Assembly: GCA_944381115.1 (NCBI GenBank)
Contig: CALWJV010000015.1
Span: forward strand, 62,001 to 126,000
Direction of reading: 5' to 3'
DNA length: 64,000 nucleotides
Source of the DNA: an uncultured Clostridia bacterium
GTDB lineage: Bacteria; Bacillota; Clostridia; Oscillospirales; CAG-272
Every line of letters begins with the position of its first letter. Position 1 is the stretch's first letter. Under the pieces are notes generated by a model. That model searched no databases. It worked only from the letters and a program-made list of their open reading frames with translations, and was not told the origin of the DNA. The position numbers were made by a program, and so were the translations under genes. This document shows, piece after piece, positions 51,714-61,409 of the stretch.

Positions 51714-53086
51714 AGATAAGTCCGGAGGACAATGTTGCCGTAGTTACGGAAACCGGTTTCAAAGTTGCCGTAAAGGATATAAAAAAGGATGAAAAAATAA
51801 TCAAATACGGCTACCCGATAGGTCACGCAACAAAGGATATCAAAGAAGGCGATACGGTCCATACATTCAATATGCAAACAGATCTTTCGGGACAATTGGA
51901 ATATACATATCATCCTTCTGAATTTAAAGAAGAGAAAGAAGCGGAAGTTTATTTTGATGGTTACAGGCGATTTGACGGAAGCATCGGTGTAAGAAACGAT
52001 ATAATCGTAATACCGCTTGTCGGATGTATAAACCCAGTGGCGCAAAAGATCGCGGCAAGATGCGGTATAACGGCATATACCCACCCGTACGGCTGTTCGC
52101 AACTCGGAGATGACCACAAAACGACACAGAAGATACTTTCGGGTCTGGTAAAGAACCCGAATAACGGAGGAGTTCTTATTTTGGGTCTCGGTTGCGAAAA
52201 CAATACGATGGACAGTTTCAAAGATATCCTCGGCGAGTATGACAGGACAAGAACGGAATTTCTTCTTTGCCAGCAGTGCGGGGACGAAATAGAAGAAGCA
52301 GAAAAACTTGTAAATAAGTTAAAGGAAAGGGTAAAATCGGACAGGCGTGAAAAATGTCCGGTGTCAAAACTTACGATAGGCCTTAAATGCGGAGGATCGG
52401 ACGGGTACTCCGGAATAAGTGCAAACCCGCTTGTTGGAAGTTTTTCCGATCTGTTGGTACAAAGCGGAGGCTGTTCCGTAATGACAGAAGTTCCGGAAAT
52501 GTTCGGAGCGGAAAAACTTCTTATGGACAGGGCAAAAGACCAAAAGGTCTTTGATAAGATCGTAAAACTCATAAATAACTTCAAGTATTACTTTGAAAGT
52601 CACGGGCAGGTAATATATGAAAATCCGTCTCCTGGGAATAAGGCAGGGGGGATTTCGACGCTTGAGGAAAAATCTCTTGGGTGTACGCAAAAAAGCGGAA
52701 GTGCACCCGTAAGCGGAGTACTTGATTACGGCGATAAGCCGAATAGCGGAGGTCTTTATCTTCTTAACGGTCCCGGGAATGATATGGTGGCTGTAACAAA
52801 TCTGGCAGCAGTAGGATGTCAGATCATACTTTTCACGACAGGCCGCGGGACTCCGTTGGGAGGACCCGTTCCGACGGTAAAAATATCCTCAAACAAAGAA
52901 CTATATGACAAAAAGAGAAATTGGATAGATTTTGATGCCTCGCCACTTATATTCGGAGCCGAAAGAAAAGCGCTTGCAAAGGAATTATTTGATTATGTTT
53001 TACGCGTTTCGTCTGGAGAGAGGACGCGAAATGAAATCAACGGTTTCAGCGATATAGCGATTTTCAAAGACGGAGTTACGCTATGA
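51701..53086 (+). CDS. uxaA: Altronate dehydratase (UxaA family)
   Basis: A 461-residue dehydratase with the small N-terminal SAF domain (about 1-90, with the GHATKDIKEGD histidine) fused to the large catalytic domain. The large domain includes PLVGCINPVAQKIA, HPYGCSQLGDD, LGLGCENN and GLKCGGSDGYSG, whose cysteines and histidines bind iron. It produces KDG from altronate. Homologues are also used for L-fuconate-type acids, which is relevant given the GH29 and amidohydrolase genes downstream. It is translationally coupled to uxaB. Confidence 0.93.
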   Translation: MGKIKISPEDNVAVVTETGFKVAVKDIKKDEKIIKYGYPIGHATKDIKEGDTVHTFNMQTDLSGQLEYTYHPSEFKEEKEAEVYFDGYRRFDGSIGVRNDIIVIPLVGCINPVAQKIAARCGITAYTHPYGCSQLGDDHKTTQKILSGLVKNPNNGGVLILGLGCENNTMDSFKDILGEYDRTRTEFLLCQQCGDEIEEAEKLVNKLKERVKSDRREKCPVSKLTIGLKCGGSDGYSGISANPLVGSFSDLLVQSGGCSVMTEVPEMFGAEKLLMDRAKDQKVFDKIVKLINNFKYYFESHGQVIYENPSPGNKAGGISTLEEKSLGCTQKSGSAPVSGVLDYGDKPNSGGLYLLNGPGNDMVAVTNLAAVGCQIILFTTGRGTPLGGPVPTVKISSNKELYDKKRNWIDFDASPLIFGAERKALAKELFDYVLRVSSGERTRNEINGFSDIAIFKDGVTL

Positions 53087-53168
53087 TTTCGGAAAAAAGT
53101 TTATATTAATCAAGTAAAAATAATAAATGCACGAGTAAATAATTTTGACGTATAGGAGATTTATGATT

Positions 53169-54221
53169 ATGAAAACTGTCAGAATAACTGAGCCAGGACA
53201 AATTTCGGTGGAAAATATCGGTGAAGAATTACCGCAATGCGGAAAAAATGAAGCATTGCTCAAGGTCAGATACTGCGGGATATGCGGAGCGGATGTATCG
53301 AGTTATACAGGAAATCAGCCTTTTACAACTTATCCAAGGATTCCGGGGCATGAGTTCAGCGCACAGATAGTATCGCTCCCGGAAGGATATGAAGGCGATC
53401 TTGAAGTTGGTGAGAACGTAACTGCAAACCCATATTTCAACTGTGGAATATGTTATTCCTGCCGCCGCGGGCACGTAAATTGCTGCCATGACAATCAGAC
53501 GATGGGAGTACAGCGTGACGGCAGTTTCCGTAAGTATATAACAATGCCGATCGAAAGGATATATAAAGGGAAAGGCCTTGATCTTAAAACACTAGCACTT
53601 ATTGAACCTTTCTCGATAGGCTGGCATGCGGTATCGTTTGTAGATTTCTCAAAATTTGAAAAAATGGGAGTCAGACCGAAGATACTTGTAATAGGAGCGG
53701 GACCGATAGGGCTCTTTGCACTGATCTCCGCAAAACTCAGAGGAAAGTCATGCGGTGCCGAAGTCTATTCTGCGGATCTGCTTGATGGACGCCTTGAAAA
53801 AGCAAAGTATTTCGGAGCAGACGTCACTGTAAACACATCGAAAACAAACATAAAAGAATTTACGGCAAAAGTAACCGGCGAGGACGGTTTTGACGTATGT
53901 ATAGAGGCCTGCGGCGCACCTGAAACATTTCTTATGGCGATAGATTCGGCGGCTTTTGCAGGAGACATAATTTTGATCGGTAACGGAAAGCGTCCGACGA
54001 CATTTGTTCATTCGGTAATACTGAAAAAAGAACTGAGCATTTACGGAAGCAGAAACAGCCTTCCTGAAGATTTCCGCAATCTTATCGATTATGTATCAAA
54101 GGAAAAAGCGGATATTTCATCAATGATAAGCGGAGTTTATCCGGTTGACGATTGCAAAAAGGCGTTTGACTTGCTTGTGTCAAATGACGGGTCTCTTTGC
54201 AAACTTCTGATAGAAATGTGA
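53169..54221 (+). CDS. Zinc-dependent medium-chain alcohol/polyol dehydrogenase
   Basis: About 350 residues with a complete MDR zinc enzyme layout. Catalytic motifs are CGICGADVSSY and GHEFSAQIV, the structural zinc lobe is CGICYSCRRGHVNCC, and the NAD site is GAGPIG. It resembles galactitol-phosphate, sorbitol or threonine dehydrogenases; the substrate here may be a sugar acid or deoxy sugar. Start codons at 53163 and 53169 both follow an aggag site; 53169 has the better spacing. It lies 82 bases after uxaA, in the same direction. Confidence 0.87.
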   Translation: MKTVRITEPGQISVENIGEELPQCGKNEALLKVRYCGICGADVSSYTGNQPFTTYPRIPGHEFSAQIVSLPEGYEGDLEVGENVTANPYFNCGICYSCRRGHVNCCHDNQTMGVQRDGSFRKYITMPIERIYKGKGLDLKTLALIEPFSIGWHAVSFVDFSKFEKMGVRPKILVIGAGPIGLFALISAKLRGKSCGAEVYSADLLDGRLEKAKYFGADVTVNTSKTNIKEFTAKVTGEDGFDVCIEACGAPETFLMAIDSAAFAGDIILIGNGKRPTTFVHSVILKKELSIYGSRNSLPEDFRNLIDYVSKEKADISSMISGVYPVDDCKKAFDLLVSNDGSLCKLLIEM

Positions 54222-54331
54222 ATGTTTACCGTCATAACCGAATAAATTTTTCAGAATAATTTCAGTTATAAGAAAAGGTCACGTTTTCAGGTACTTCAGA
54301 AAGATATTTTAATATAGAAAAAATCCGTAAT

Positions 54332-54352
54332 TTTCAGTAAAGTATACTGAAA
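54332..54352. promoter_or_regulatory. Inverted repeat upstream of the amidohydrolase gene
   Basis: TTTCAGTA and TACTGAAA flank five bases in a 164-base gap. A TACAAT-like hexamer follows, so this may be an operator-promoter separate from that of uxaBA. The -35 is poor. Confidence 0.4.
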
Positions 54353-54385
54353 GTGATGTACAATAAAAAATAACGGAGATATTTT

Positions 54386-55270
54386 ATGATTATTGATGCA
54401 CATACACATCTTTGGATAAAACAGAACGGCTTTGTAAATGGAAGGCCGGTGAAAGCGATAGGTGGCGGGAGGAGCAATTTTGGAGGTGAAATAAAGCAGA
54501 TGCTTCCGCCGTACATGAGTAGCGGCGAAAATCCGGCAGAACTTCTTATTTCGAATATGGACTTTGCCGGAGTAAACTGTGCCGTCGTAACACAGGAGTA
54601 CATAGACGGTATTCAGGACGAATATCTTAAAGAGGTAGCAAAAAAATTCAACGGAAGAATAAAGGTATGCAGTCTTTACAGAGATTACGAGCCGAATGCA
54701 GAGATTGGTACGGATCGGTTTGACGGCATAAAGATTTGCGCATCAAGACTGACCGATAAAAATCTTTTAAAGCATATAAAGGTATTTGAACTTGCCGCAA
54801 AAAACGGAAAATTCATATCGATAGACCTCGATGAAGGAGACAGACAGTGTGCAATGCTTTCGGAGATTGCGGAAAGTTTTACCGACCTTAAAATCGCGGT
54901 AGGACATTTTGGAATGGCCGGAAGAGGAGATTGGCTCAGCCAGATAAAACTTGCAAGAAAAAAGAACATATATATCGAAAGCGGCGGGATAACCTGGCTT
55001 TACAACAGCGAGTTTTACCCGTACCATTCCGCCGTCAAGGCAATAAAAACGGCGATTGAAACGGTAGGTATTGACAAACTTATGTGGGGAAGCGACTATC
55101 CGAGAACGATGACGGCAATAACTTACAGAATGAGCCTTGATTTTGTTATGAACAGTGATGAACTAAGCGAGACGGAAAAGAAAAAGTTCGTCGGTGAGAC
55201 CGCAGAAAAATTTTATGTTTTTAAAAAAATGCCTGAGATAAAAAGAATAAAGCACATGGCGGAAGACTGA
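54386..55270 (+). CDS. Amidohydrolase-superfamily protein (lactonase- or decarboxylase-like)
   Basis: A 294-residue metal-dependent TIM barrel of the amidohydrolase-2 group. The N-terminal HxH (DAHTHLW), central VGHFG histidine and WGSDYPR aspartate are the metal and catalytic ligands. Relatives include sugar-acid lactonases acting on fuconolactone or rhamnonolactone, and also decarboxylases. The next gene is a fucosidase in the same operon, which makes a lactonase role attractive but unproven. An aacggag site precedes the ATG. Confidence 0.85.
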   Translation: MIIDAHTHLWIKQNGFVNGRPVKAIGGGRSNFGGEIKQMLPPYMSSGENPAELLISNMDFAGVNCAVVTQEYIDGIQDEYLKEVAKKFNGRIKVCSLYRDYEPNAEIGTDRFDGIKICASRLTDKNLLKHIKVFELAAKNGKFISIDLDEGDRQCAMLSEIAESFTDLKIAVGHFGMAGRGDWLSQIKLARKKNIYIESGGITWLYNSEFYPYHSAVKAIKTAIETVGIDKLMWGSDYPRTMTAITYRMSLDFVMNSDELSETEKKKFVGETAEKFYVFKKMPEIKRIKHMAED

Positions 55271-55312
55271 TGTGTTTTATATTAATAATATACGATTATG
55301 GAGGAAATAACT

Positions 55313-56731
55313 ATGGCAGCAAAATTTGAAGCAACATTCGATTCACTATATGGTTACGAGTGCCCGGCGTGGTTCAACGATGTAAAATTCGGAATATGGA
55401 GCCACTGGGGACCGCAATCGGTGCCAATGTGCGGCGATTGGTACGCAAAAAACATGTACATAGAAGGATCCGATCAGTACAAGTACCATGTAAGACACTA
55501 CGGACATCCTTCAAAGTTTGGTTACAAGGATATATGTAAACTTTGGAAAGCCGAAAAATTCGATCCTGATGCACTTATGGATCTTTACTACAAAGCGGGA
55601 GCAAGGTATTTTGTGGCGCAGGCAACGCACCACGATAACTTCTTCAACTACGATTCAAAAGTAAACAGAATGAACTCCGTAAATGTCGGACCCGGAAAAG
55701 ACATCTGCTCAATGTGGAAGGCTGCGTCTGATAAATACGGAATGCCGTTCGGACTTACAGAGCATCTTGCGGCATCTTTTTCCTGGTGGCAGACCAATAA
55801 AGGATGCGACAAGAGCGGACCGTATGCCGGTGTGCCCTATGACGGAAACGACCTTGAATACAGAGATTTTTATCATGACAACTACGAGCATACTACCGGA
55901 AACGCACCGTGGCTCACCCAAAACCAAAAGTTTATGGAATACTGGACAAGGTCGATAAACGAAATGATCGACAAATTCAAGCCCGATCTTTTGTACTCCG
56001 ACAGCGAACTTCCTTTCGGAGGAGAGTTTTACGGGGTCGGTCTCGAAGCGGTTGCACGTCTTTACAACACGTCGATAGAAAAGTACGGCGAGAACCGTGC
56101 GGTATACACACAGAAAAACCGTGACCCAAAAATATATAAGGTGGGAGTTCTCGACATAGAAAAGAGCCAACTTCCCGGAATACAGGAAAAGCCGTGGCAG
56201 ACTGATACATGTATCGGAAACTGGTTCTACGACGCAAGACAGACATACAAAAAGCCTGGACATATAATCGAAATGTTGGTAGATATAGTATCCAAAAACG
56301 GTACCATGCTGCTTAATATTCTTCAAAAACCGGACGGTAGCATAGACGAATGGGCTGTTTATATACTTGAGGAAATAGCAAAATGGAATAAAGTGGCGTC
56401 AGAAGGAATATACGGAACGCGTCCTTTCAGAGTATTCGGAGAGGGGGATAGCCGTGTACTTATAGAGGGATTCAAAGAAAATGAGGTTCAGTGGAACAGT
56501 TCGGATTACAGATTTACGGCAAAGGATAATAACCTTTATGCCTTTATGATGAGAGTACCTGAAAACAGAGTTGCAGTAATAAAATCGCTTAAAGAACAGG
56601 AAAAAGTAAAATCTGTTTCAATTCTTGGTGGAGATAAACTTCCGTTTGAGCAGAGTTTCGGTGTATTGACTGTAAAACTTCCGGAAAAATTGCCCACAGA
56701 GTATACAAACTGTTTAAAAATAACATTTTAA
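55313..56731 (+). CDS. GH29 alpha-L-fucosidase
   Basis: About 472 residues without a signal peptide, so probably cytoplasmic and acting on imported oligosaccharides. The GH29 catalytic barrel has FGIWSHWGP, ATHHDNF (His106/His107), and the nucleophile aspartate of PDLLYSDSE, Asp230 by my count. A C-terminal beta-sandwich covers about 385-472. ATG 55313 follows ggaggaaataact. It sits 42 bases behind the amidohydrolase and is followed by a terminator. Released fucose would feed the aldolase of the microcompartment locus or an oxidative route. Confidence 0.92.
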   Translation: MAAKFEATFDSLYGYECPAWFNDVKFGIWSHWGPQSVPMCGDWYAKNMYIEGSDQYKYHVRHYGHPSKFGYKDICKLWKAEKFDPDALMDLYYKAGARYFVAQATHHDNFFNYDSKVNRMNSVNVGPGKDICSMWKAASDKYGMPFGLTEHLAASFSWWQTNKGCDKSGPYAGVPYDGNDLEYRDFYHDNYEHTTGNAPWLTQNQKFMEYWTRSINEMIDKFKPDLLYSDSELPFGGEFYGVGLEAVARLYNTSIEKYGENRAVYTQKNRDPKIYKVGVLDIEKSQLPGIQEKPWQTDTCIGNWFYDARQTYKKPGHIIEMLVDIVSKNGTMLLNILQKPDGSIDEWAVYILEEIAKWNKVASEGIYGTRPFRVFGEGDSRVLIEGFKENEVQWNSSDYRFTAKDNNLYAFMMRVPENRVAVIKSLKEQEKVKSVSILGGDKLPFEQSFGVLTVKLPEKLPTEYTNCLKITF

Positions 56732-56792
56732 CTAAAAAGAAAAGCGCAAGATCAAGAGCCTATTATGATATTTTAATATATGATCTGATTAG

Positions 56793-56840
56793 AAAAAAGG
56801 CTTCGTACAGAACATCACGATTCTGGCCGGAGCCTTTTAT
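56793..56840 (+). terminator. Terminator after the fucosidase gene
   Basis: AAAAGGCT pairs with AGCCTTTT around an imperfect inner stem, with a T-rich end. Confidence 0.75.
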
Positions 56841-56902
56841 ATTTAAAATAATGCTCATCAGGTTAGATTGATTGTTGATTTATTTAAATGATCTTTTTTG
56901 TA

Positions 56903-56931
56903 TTGACACGGCTTGACCGGTGTGATAAAAT
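56903..56931 (+). promoter_or_regulatory. Promoter of the rhamnosidase gene
   Basis: TTGACA (56903-56908) and TAAAAT (56926-56931) with a 17-base spacer. A long open frame reading through this promoter (from 56888) is therefore not the true coding start. Confidence 0.78.
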
Positions 56932-56974
56932 ATATTTATCCGGAAAAAGAATATATGGAGGCCGTGCAAAGAAA

Positions 56975-59026
56975 ATGGAGAAGATCAGTTTGTCTGCGAA
57001 ATGGATTTGGACCGATGATAATATAACCCCTGATTCAAGGGTAGTATTCAGAAAAAAATTCACTATATGTGAAGTGCCCCCGAGGTGCGAGGCATATATT
57101 GGTGCAGATACCAAATATTGGCTTTATATCAATGGTACAGAGGCGGTATTTGAAGGTGGGCTTTTTCGCGAAAGCATGCCCGGGTGTGGATACTGTGACA
57201 AAGTCGATATCGCAAAATACCTGAAACCCGGAGAAAACGTCATAAGCGCGTTATGCTGGTACTACGGAAACGGCGGAAGAAACAATACAGACAGTAAAAA
57301 TGCGGGATTTATATTCGAATGTGCCGCGCTTGGATTATACAGCGGCTCGGATTTTCTGTGCAAAAAACATCCTGCTTACTGCAAGACGGAAGGTACTCAG
57401 CCGTCTTTCTTATACGGCGGTCATAACACCGGGTTCGATTCGGAAAAAGATTTCGGAGATTTTACTGCTCTTGATTTTAATGATTCCTCTTTTGAAAACG
57501 CAACGGAGTACCAAAACACAAAATTCGGTGACCTTTATATAAGACCGATACCTCTGCATAAGGTCAGCGAAAAGAAAGAGTATGAAGAAGTTTTACTTTC
57601 CGAAGGCAGATATGTTGCCGTTCTACCATATGCCGCACAGGTCACGCCGGGATTTTGTGTTGAAGCTCTCGGCGGGGAGAAAATAAGCATTTATACCGAC
57701 AGATATGCCGTAAACGGAGGTCCGGGAGATGAAATGCACATATATCACGGTCACCGTATCGAATACACATGCAAACCGGGAAAAAACTGTTTTGAAACAG
57801 TTTTTTATATATACGGCGAAAAGGTATTTTACGAATTCAGTAAACCTTTGAAAACAGAGAAGTTTTGGTACCGTGAAAGCGGTTACAACTGTGAGATAAC
57901 AGGAAGGTTTGAATGTGATAATGACATTGTTAACCGTGCTGTCAAAAAAGGTATAAGAACCCTTTATGTTTGTATGAGGGATAATTTTATGGATTGCCCT
58001 GACAGAGAAAGAGGTCAATGGATAGGGGATGTTTCTGTACAATTACCTCAGGTCGGGTACGTGCTTGATGGAAACGCACTGCTTTTGGCGAAAAAGTGTA
58101 TAAATGATTTCATTAATCTTCGGAAGGGAGATATACTTTGCGGGAACGTTCCGGGAGAGAATTATTCCGAATTACCGTCACAGTCGCTTAACGCAATAAG
58201 TACACGAGGAATAATTTCAAGTTATTATAATTATGCTGCAGATAAAGATATACTCAGGCTATGCTTTGAACCATGTATCAGATATCTTAAACTGTGGAAA
58301 ATCGGAGATAACGGATTGGTCATGCCAAGGAAAGGAGATTGGCGTTGGACAGACCATCTATATAATGTGGACGAGGACGTGTGCGAAAACGCATGGTACT
58401 ATGCGGCACTGAAGTATATGAAGTTTATTTCGTTCGAAACTGAAAATCATGAATATGACGAATTTATTGTTGAAAGAATGAAAAGCATTGAAAAGAATTT
58501 CGGTGAAAAATATTGGAAAGGTTCATATTATGCATCATCATGCTTTGTAGACGACCGGGCAAATGCTCTTGCTGTTCTGTCCGGGCTTTGTCCGGAGGAA
58601 TATTATCCCAAAATAAAAAATGTATTAATAAGCGTATTTAACAGTTCTGTTTATATGGAAAATTATGTACTTGAGGCTCTGTGTGAAATGGGGTATCTTG
58701 AAGATGCATATAAACGCATGGCGTCAAGATACTATAATCTTGCAATGAATGAAAATTCAACATTGTGGGAAGATTTTTATATATTAGGGACCAGGAATCA
58801 CGCCTGGAGCGGTTCTCCGGTTACAATAATGTATAAATATTTCATGGGTATACGTACTGCCGACGGATTAAAGAGCATGACTGTACGTCCTGATAAAAAG
58901 GTATTCAGGAAAATGAGTTGTACCGTATCCGGGAAAAACGGTATAATAAATATATTGGTAGACAATAAATCCGGGCATGTTTCGTTAAAAAATAATTCTG
59001 ATACTGACGTAAATATAATATACTGA
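56975..59026 (+). CDS. GH78 alpha-L-rhamnosidase
   Basis: About 683 residues, no signal peptide. N-terminal beta-domains (1-300, starting SAKWIWTDD) precede an (alpha/alpha)6 catalytic barrel with the GH78 signature DCPDRERGQWIGDV, whose acidic residues lie at the active site. A C-terminal beta-domain ends with SMTVRPDKK. It removes terminal rhamnose from rhamnogalacturonan fragments or glycosides in the cytoplasm. ATG 56975 is chosen because ggagg lies about 13 bases upstream and the promoter at 56903 would otherwise be coding. Confidence 0.9.
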   Translation: MEKISLSAKWIWTDDNITPDSRVVFRKKFTICEVPPRCEAYIGADTKYWLYINGTEAVFEGGLFRESMPGCGYCDKVDIAKYLKPGENVISALCWYYGNGGRNNTDSKNAGFIFECAALGLYSGSDFLCKKHPAYCKTEGTQPSFLYGGHNTGFDSEKDFGDFTALDFNDSSFENATEYQNTKFGDLYIRPIPLHKVSEKKEYEEVLLSEGRYVAVLPYAAQVTPGFCVEALGGEKISIYTDRYAVNGGPGDEMHIYHGHRIEYTCKPGKNCFETVFYIYGEKVFYEFSKPLKTEKFWYRESGYNCEITGRFECDNDIVNRAVKKGIRTLYVCMRDNFMDCPDRERGQWIGDVSVQLPQVGYVLDGNALLLAKKCINDFINLRKGDILCGNVPGENYSELPSQSLNAISTRGIISSYYNYAADKDILRLCFEPCIRYLKLWKIGDNGLVMPRKGDWRWTDHLYNVDEDVCENAWYYAALKYMKFISFETENHEYDEFIVERMKSIEKNFGEKYWKGSYYASSCFVDDRANALAVLSGLCPEEYYPKIKNVLISVFNSSVYMENYVLEALCEMGYLEDAYKRMASRYYNLAMNENSTLWEDFYILGTRNHAWSGSPVTIMYKYFMGIRTADGLKSMTVRPDKKVFRKMSCTVSGKNGIINILVDNKSGHVSLKNNSDTDVNIIY

Positions 59027-59133
59027 AATCTGTTTATGTAGTATACAAAGTTTATTGAACATGCATAGTAAAAAACATTTTAAATATTTTGTCGATAATT
59101 AAAAATCCAGCTAAATTTTCAAAATAATAAACA

Positions 59134-59162
59134 AAAAGCCCCTTTGAAAAAGAAAGAGGCTT
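59134..59162 (-). terminator. Terminator of the GH13 gene
   Basis: On the minus strand, AAGCCTCTTTC and AAAGGGGCTT form a stem followed by TTTTGTTT. Confidence 0.78.
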
Positions 59163-59222
59163 AGTGAAAGAGTAAATCCGAAATAAAAATACTTGAGTTT
59201 AACCTGACATTGAATGTACTGC

Positions 59223-61076
59223 TTAAATAACTTTATGATTATTTTTTAATGCTGCAAACTTGTCTTTATCCAGTATCATACGGTGAAGCCCGTCAGAACA
59301 AAGAGTTGATTTTTCACCAGAATAAATGTTTGTAAACGCGTTTTTACAGCAAACAGTACGCGTTTTTCCCCTGTTTACCGCACAGATAATATCATCTCTT
59401 TTATAAATAAAAAGACCACGTTCTTGGTAAATTATATTGAAAACGCCGTCAGAAAATTCTTTGTTTTCGTGGCGGAACATGCCAAGTGTTTTAAAAAAAT
59501 CAAGCATTTCGGTGTCTTGATATTTCCAAGGATAAGGCATACGGTTAAACGGATCCCGACCGCCTTCCATTCCTGTTTCATCGCCGTAATAAATGCTCGG
59601 GACGCCGGGAAGAGTATATAAAAGAAATGCGGCGAGTTTTAAAAGTTCTTTACTGCGTGTACGGTCCGTGTCACTCATTTTATAACTTGCAAGTTCTTTG
59701 TTTGTCATTGATGAGGAGCCGTCACAGGCAAGCACATTAAGTATTCTTTCTGTATCATGAGTTCCAAGGTGATTCATCATGACGTCGGAAACGGATTTGG
59801 GATAATGCAGATAAAGTGAACGAGCGGTTTTTGAAATAAATTCAGCGTTTCCGCTTATAATGAAATCTATTATGGCGTTTCGAAGAGGGTAGTTCATTAC
59901 AGAGTCGAGTTGATAGCCGCGGAAATATTTTCTTCTGTTGCCATAAGCAATTTTGTAAGAAGCGTCCTCCCAGACTTCACCTATTATAACAGAGTCTGAT
60001 TTTTCTTCTTTAGCAGAAATTCTTAAAGAGTTCAGAAAATCTTCTGATAGTTCGTCAGCAACATCAAGTCTCCAGCCATCAATTCCAAGTTTCAGATAAT
60101 GCCTGACTACTCCATTTTTACCGCAGATAAAGTCTTTAAAACTACTGCTTGTTTTATTTATGGAAGGAAGGATTTTTATATTCCACCAGCAAGCATAGTC
60201 ATCCGGATAATTTTTGAAATCATACCAACTTATATAAGGAGATTTTCTGCTTTGGTATGCTCCTACACTATCATATCTTCCGTATTTATTAAAATAAACA
60301 CTGTCGACTCCGGTATGGTTAAAAACACCGTCAAGTATCAAATGCATGTTACGTTTTTTCATTTCGGAAATTAGTTTTTTAAAAGCCTTTTCTCCACCGA
60401 AAGAATCGTCTATTTTAAAATAGTCGCCGGTGTCGTATTTGTGGTTTGAGGCCGCTTCGAAGATGGGATTTAAATATATTGTTGTTACACCGAGAGAAAG
60501 AAGATAGTCAAGGTTTTCACATATTCCGTAAAGCGAACCGCCGAAAAAGCAGTTATTTTCAAAATCATCTCCGGGTTTTTCAGGATAATCAGGAATATCA
60601 TTATTCCAGTCGCTTTTATAAACTGCGTCAGCACGGATTTTTGTTTTGTTTTTCTTACTTTTTGCAAAGCGATCGGGAAAAATTTGATATATGATGCCGC
60701 CTTTCAACCAATCCGGCGTACTAAAGTCACTTTTATAAACAGTAATAGGTAAAGCGTCAGAATAGTCCGGAAATATAAAATTTTTGTAACCGGCTGAACT
60801 TTTAAATCCGGCAGAAAGAAAATACAGAGCATCGTTTTCCGTTTTAAAGTCTGACTCGTAAACATCGTACCCGTTTTTTAAAGTGCTCCATTCCGAGTTT
60901 ATCTCTTTTTTTTCTCTGTTTTCATCGTTTTCCATGAAAACACGGAAATCAAATGCACCGAGGGAGCGTAAAACAAAGAATCGGAATTTAACCGATGCTC
61001 TTTCCGGAAAGGCAGCCGACGGAGTATATTTTCCGTTACATATTATTTCAAAATAAAAAGAAGGTTTGTTAATCAT
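59223..61076 (-). CDS. GH13 alpha-glucosidase/neopullulanase-like enzyme
   Basis: 617 residues, cytoplasmic. An N-terminal beta-domain (about 1-115) of neopullulanase/cyclomaltodextrinase type precedes the (beta/alpha)8 barrel. The four GH13 regions are DGVFNH, GWRLDVADEL (nucleophile Asp), IIGEVWED (acid/base Glu) and HLGTHDTER (transition-state Asp). A C-terminal beta-domain follows. It likely hydrolyses maltodextrins. It lies 334 bases downstream of glgP on the same strand, so the two probably form a glycogen/maltodextrin breakdown pair. The ribosome site before the ATG is weak. Confidence 0.92.
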   Translation of the reverse strand: MINKPSFYFEIICNGKYTPSAAFPERASVKFRFFVLRSLGAFDFRVFMENDENREKKEINSEWSTLKNGYDVYESDFKTENDALYFLSAGFKSSAGYKNFIFPDYSDALPITVYKSDFSTPDWLKGGIIYQIFPDRFAKSKKNKTKIRADAVYKSDWNNDIPDYPEKPGDDFENNCFFGGSLYGICENLDYLLSLGVTTIYLNPIFEAASNHKYDTGDYFKIDDSFGGEKAFKKLISEMKKRNMHLILDGVFNHTGVDSVYFNKYGRYDSVGAYQSRKSPYISWYDFKNYPDDYACWWNIKILPSINKTSSSFKDFICGKNGVVRHYLKLGIDGWRLDVADELSEDFLNSLRISAKEEKSDSVIIGEVWEDASYKIAYGNRRKYFRGYQLDSVMNYPLRNAIIDFIISGNAEFISKTARSLYLHYPKSVSDVMMNHLGTHDTERILNVLACDGSSSMTNKELASYKMSDTDRTRSKELLKLAAFLLYTLPGVPSIYYGDETGMEGGRDPFNRMPYPWKYQDTEMLDFFKTLGMFRHENKEFSDGVFNIIYQERGLFIYKRDDIICAVNRGKTRTVCCKNAFTNIYSGEKSTLCSDGLHRMILDKDKFAALKNNHKVI

Positions 61077-61350
61077 AAGTAAATACCGGATAAAAATTAT
61101 TTATAAAAAAGTAAACTGTATTTTATAATTTACGGTAACCCGGAGAAATCAAAAACGTTGCTTTGGAAAATTTCGTTTAGCATGAAATAAATGTATCATA
61201 AAAGAAAACCAACCATTACAAATTCAGCATTACACGAAAATTTGAAAAATTTACTGTTATAGAAAATAATTTAGGGAAGTTTGATAAAACGCCGTTTTCC
61301 GTATTCTAATGAGTTTAAAGTAAATTTAAAAGAGTAGTAGCAAAAATAAA

Positions 61351-61388
61351 AATGTAACACCCGAGCAAATTTTGCACGGGTGTTACAT
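61351..61388 (-). terminator. Terminator of glgP
   Basis: On the minus strand, TGTAACACCCG and CGGGTGTTACA form an 11-base stem with a TTTTTATTTTT tail. The remaining gap (61077-61350) is AT-rich and probably holds the GH13 promoter. Confidence 0.87.
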
Positions 61389-61409
61389 TTTCTGAAAAAT
61401 CCTGTGCAT

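Noticed and set aside
56888..56974. Upstream extension of the rhamnosidase reading frame
   Set aside because: It overlaps a strong promoter (56903-56931) and lacks a ribosome site; the ATG at 56975 has a ggagg site.
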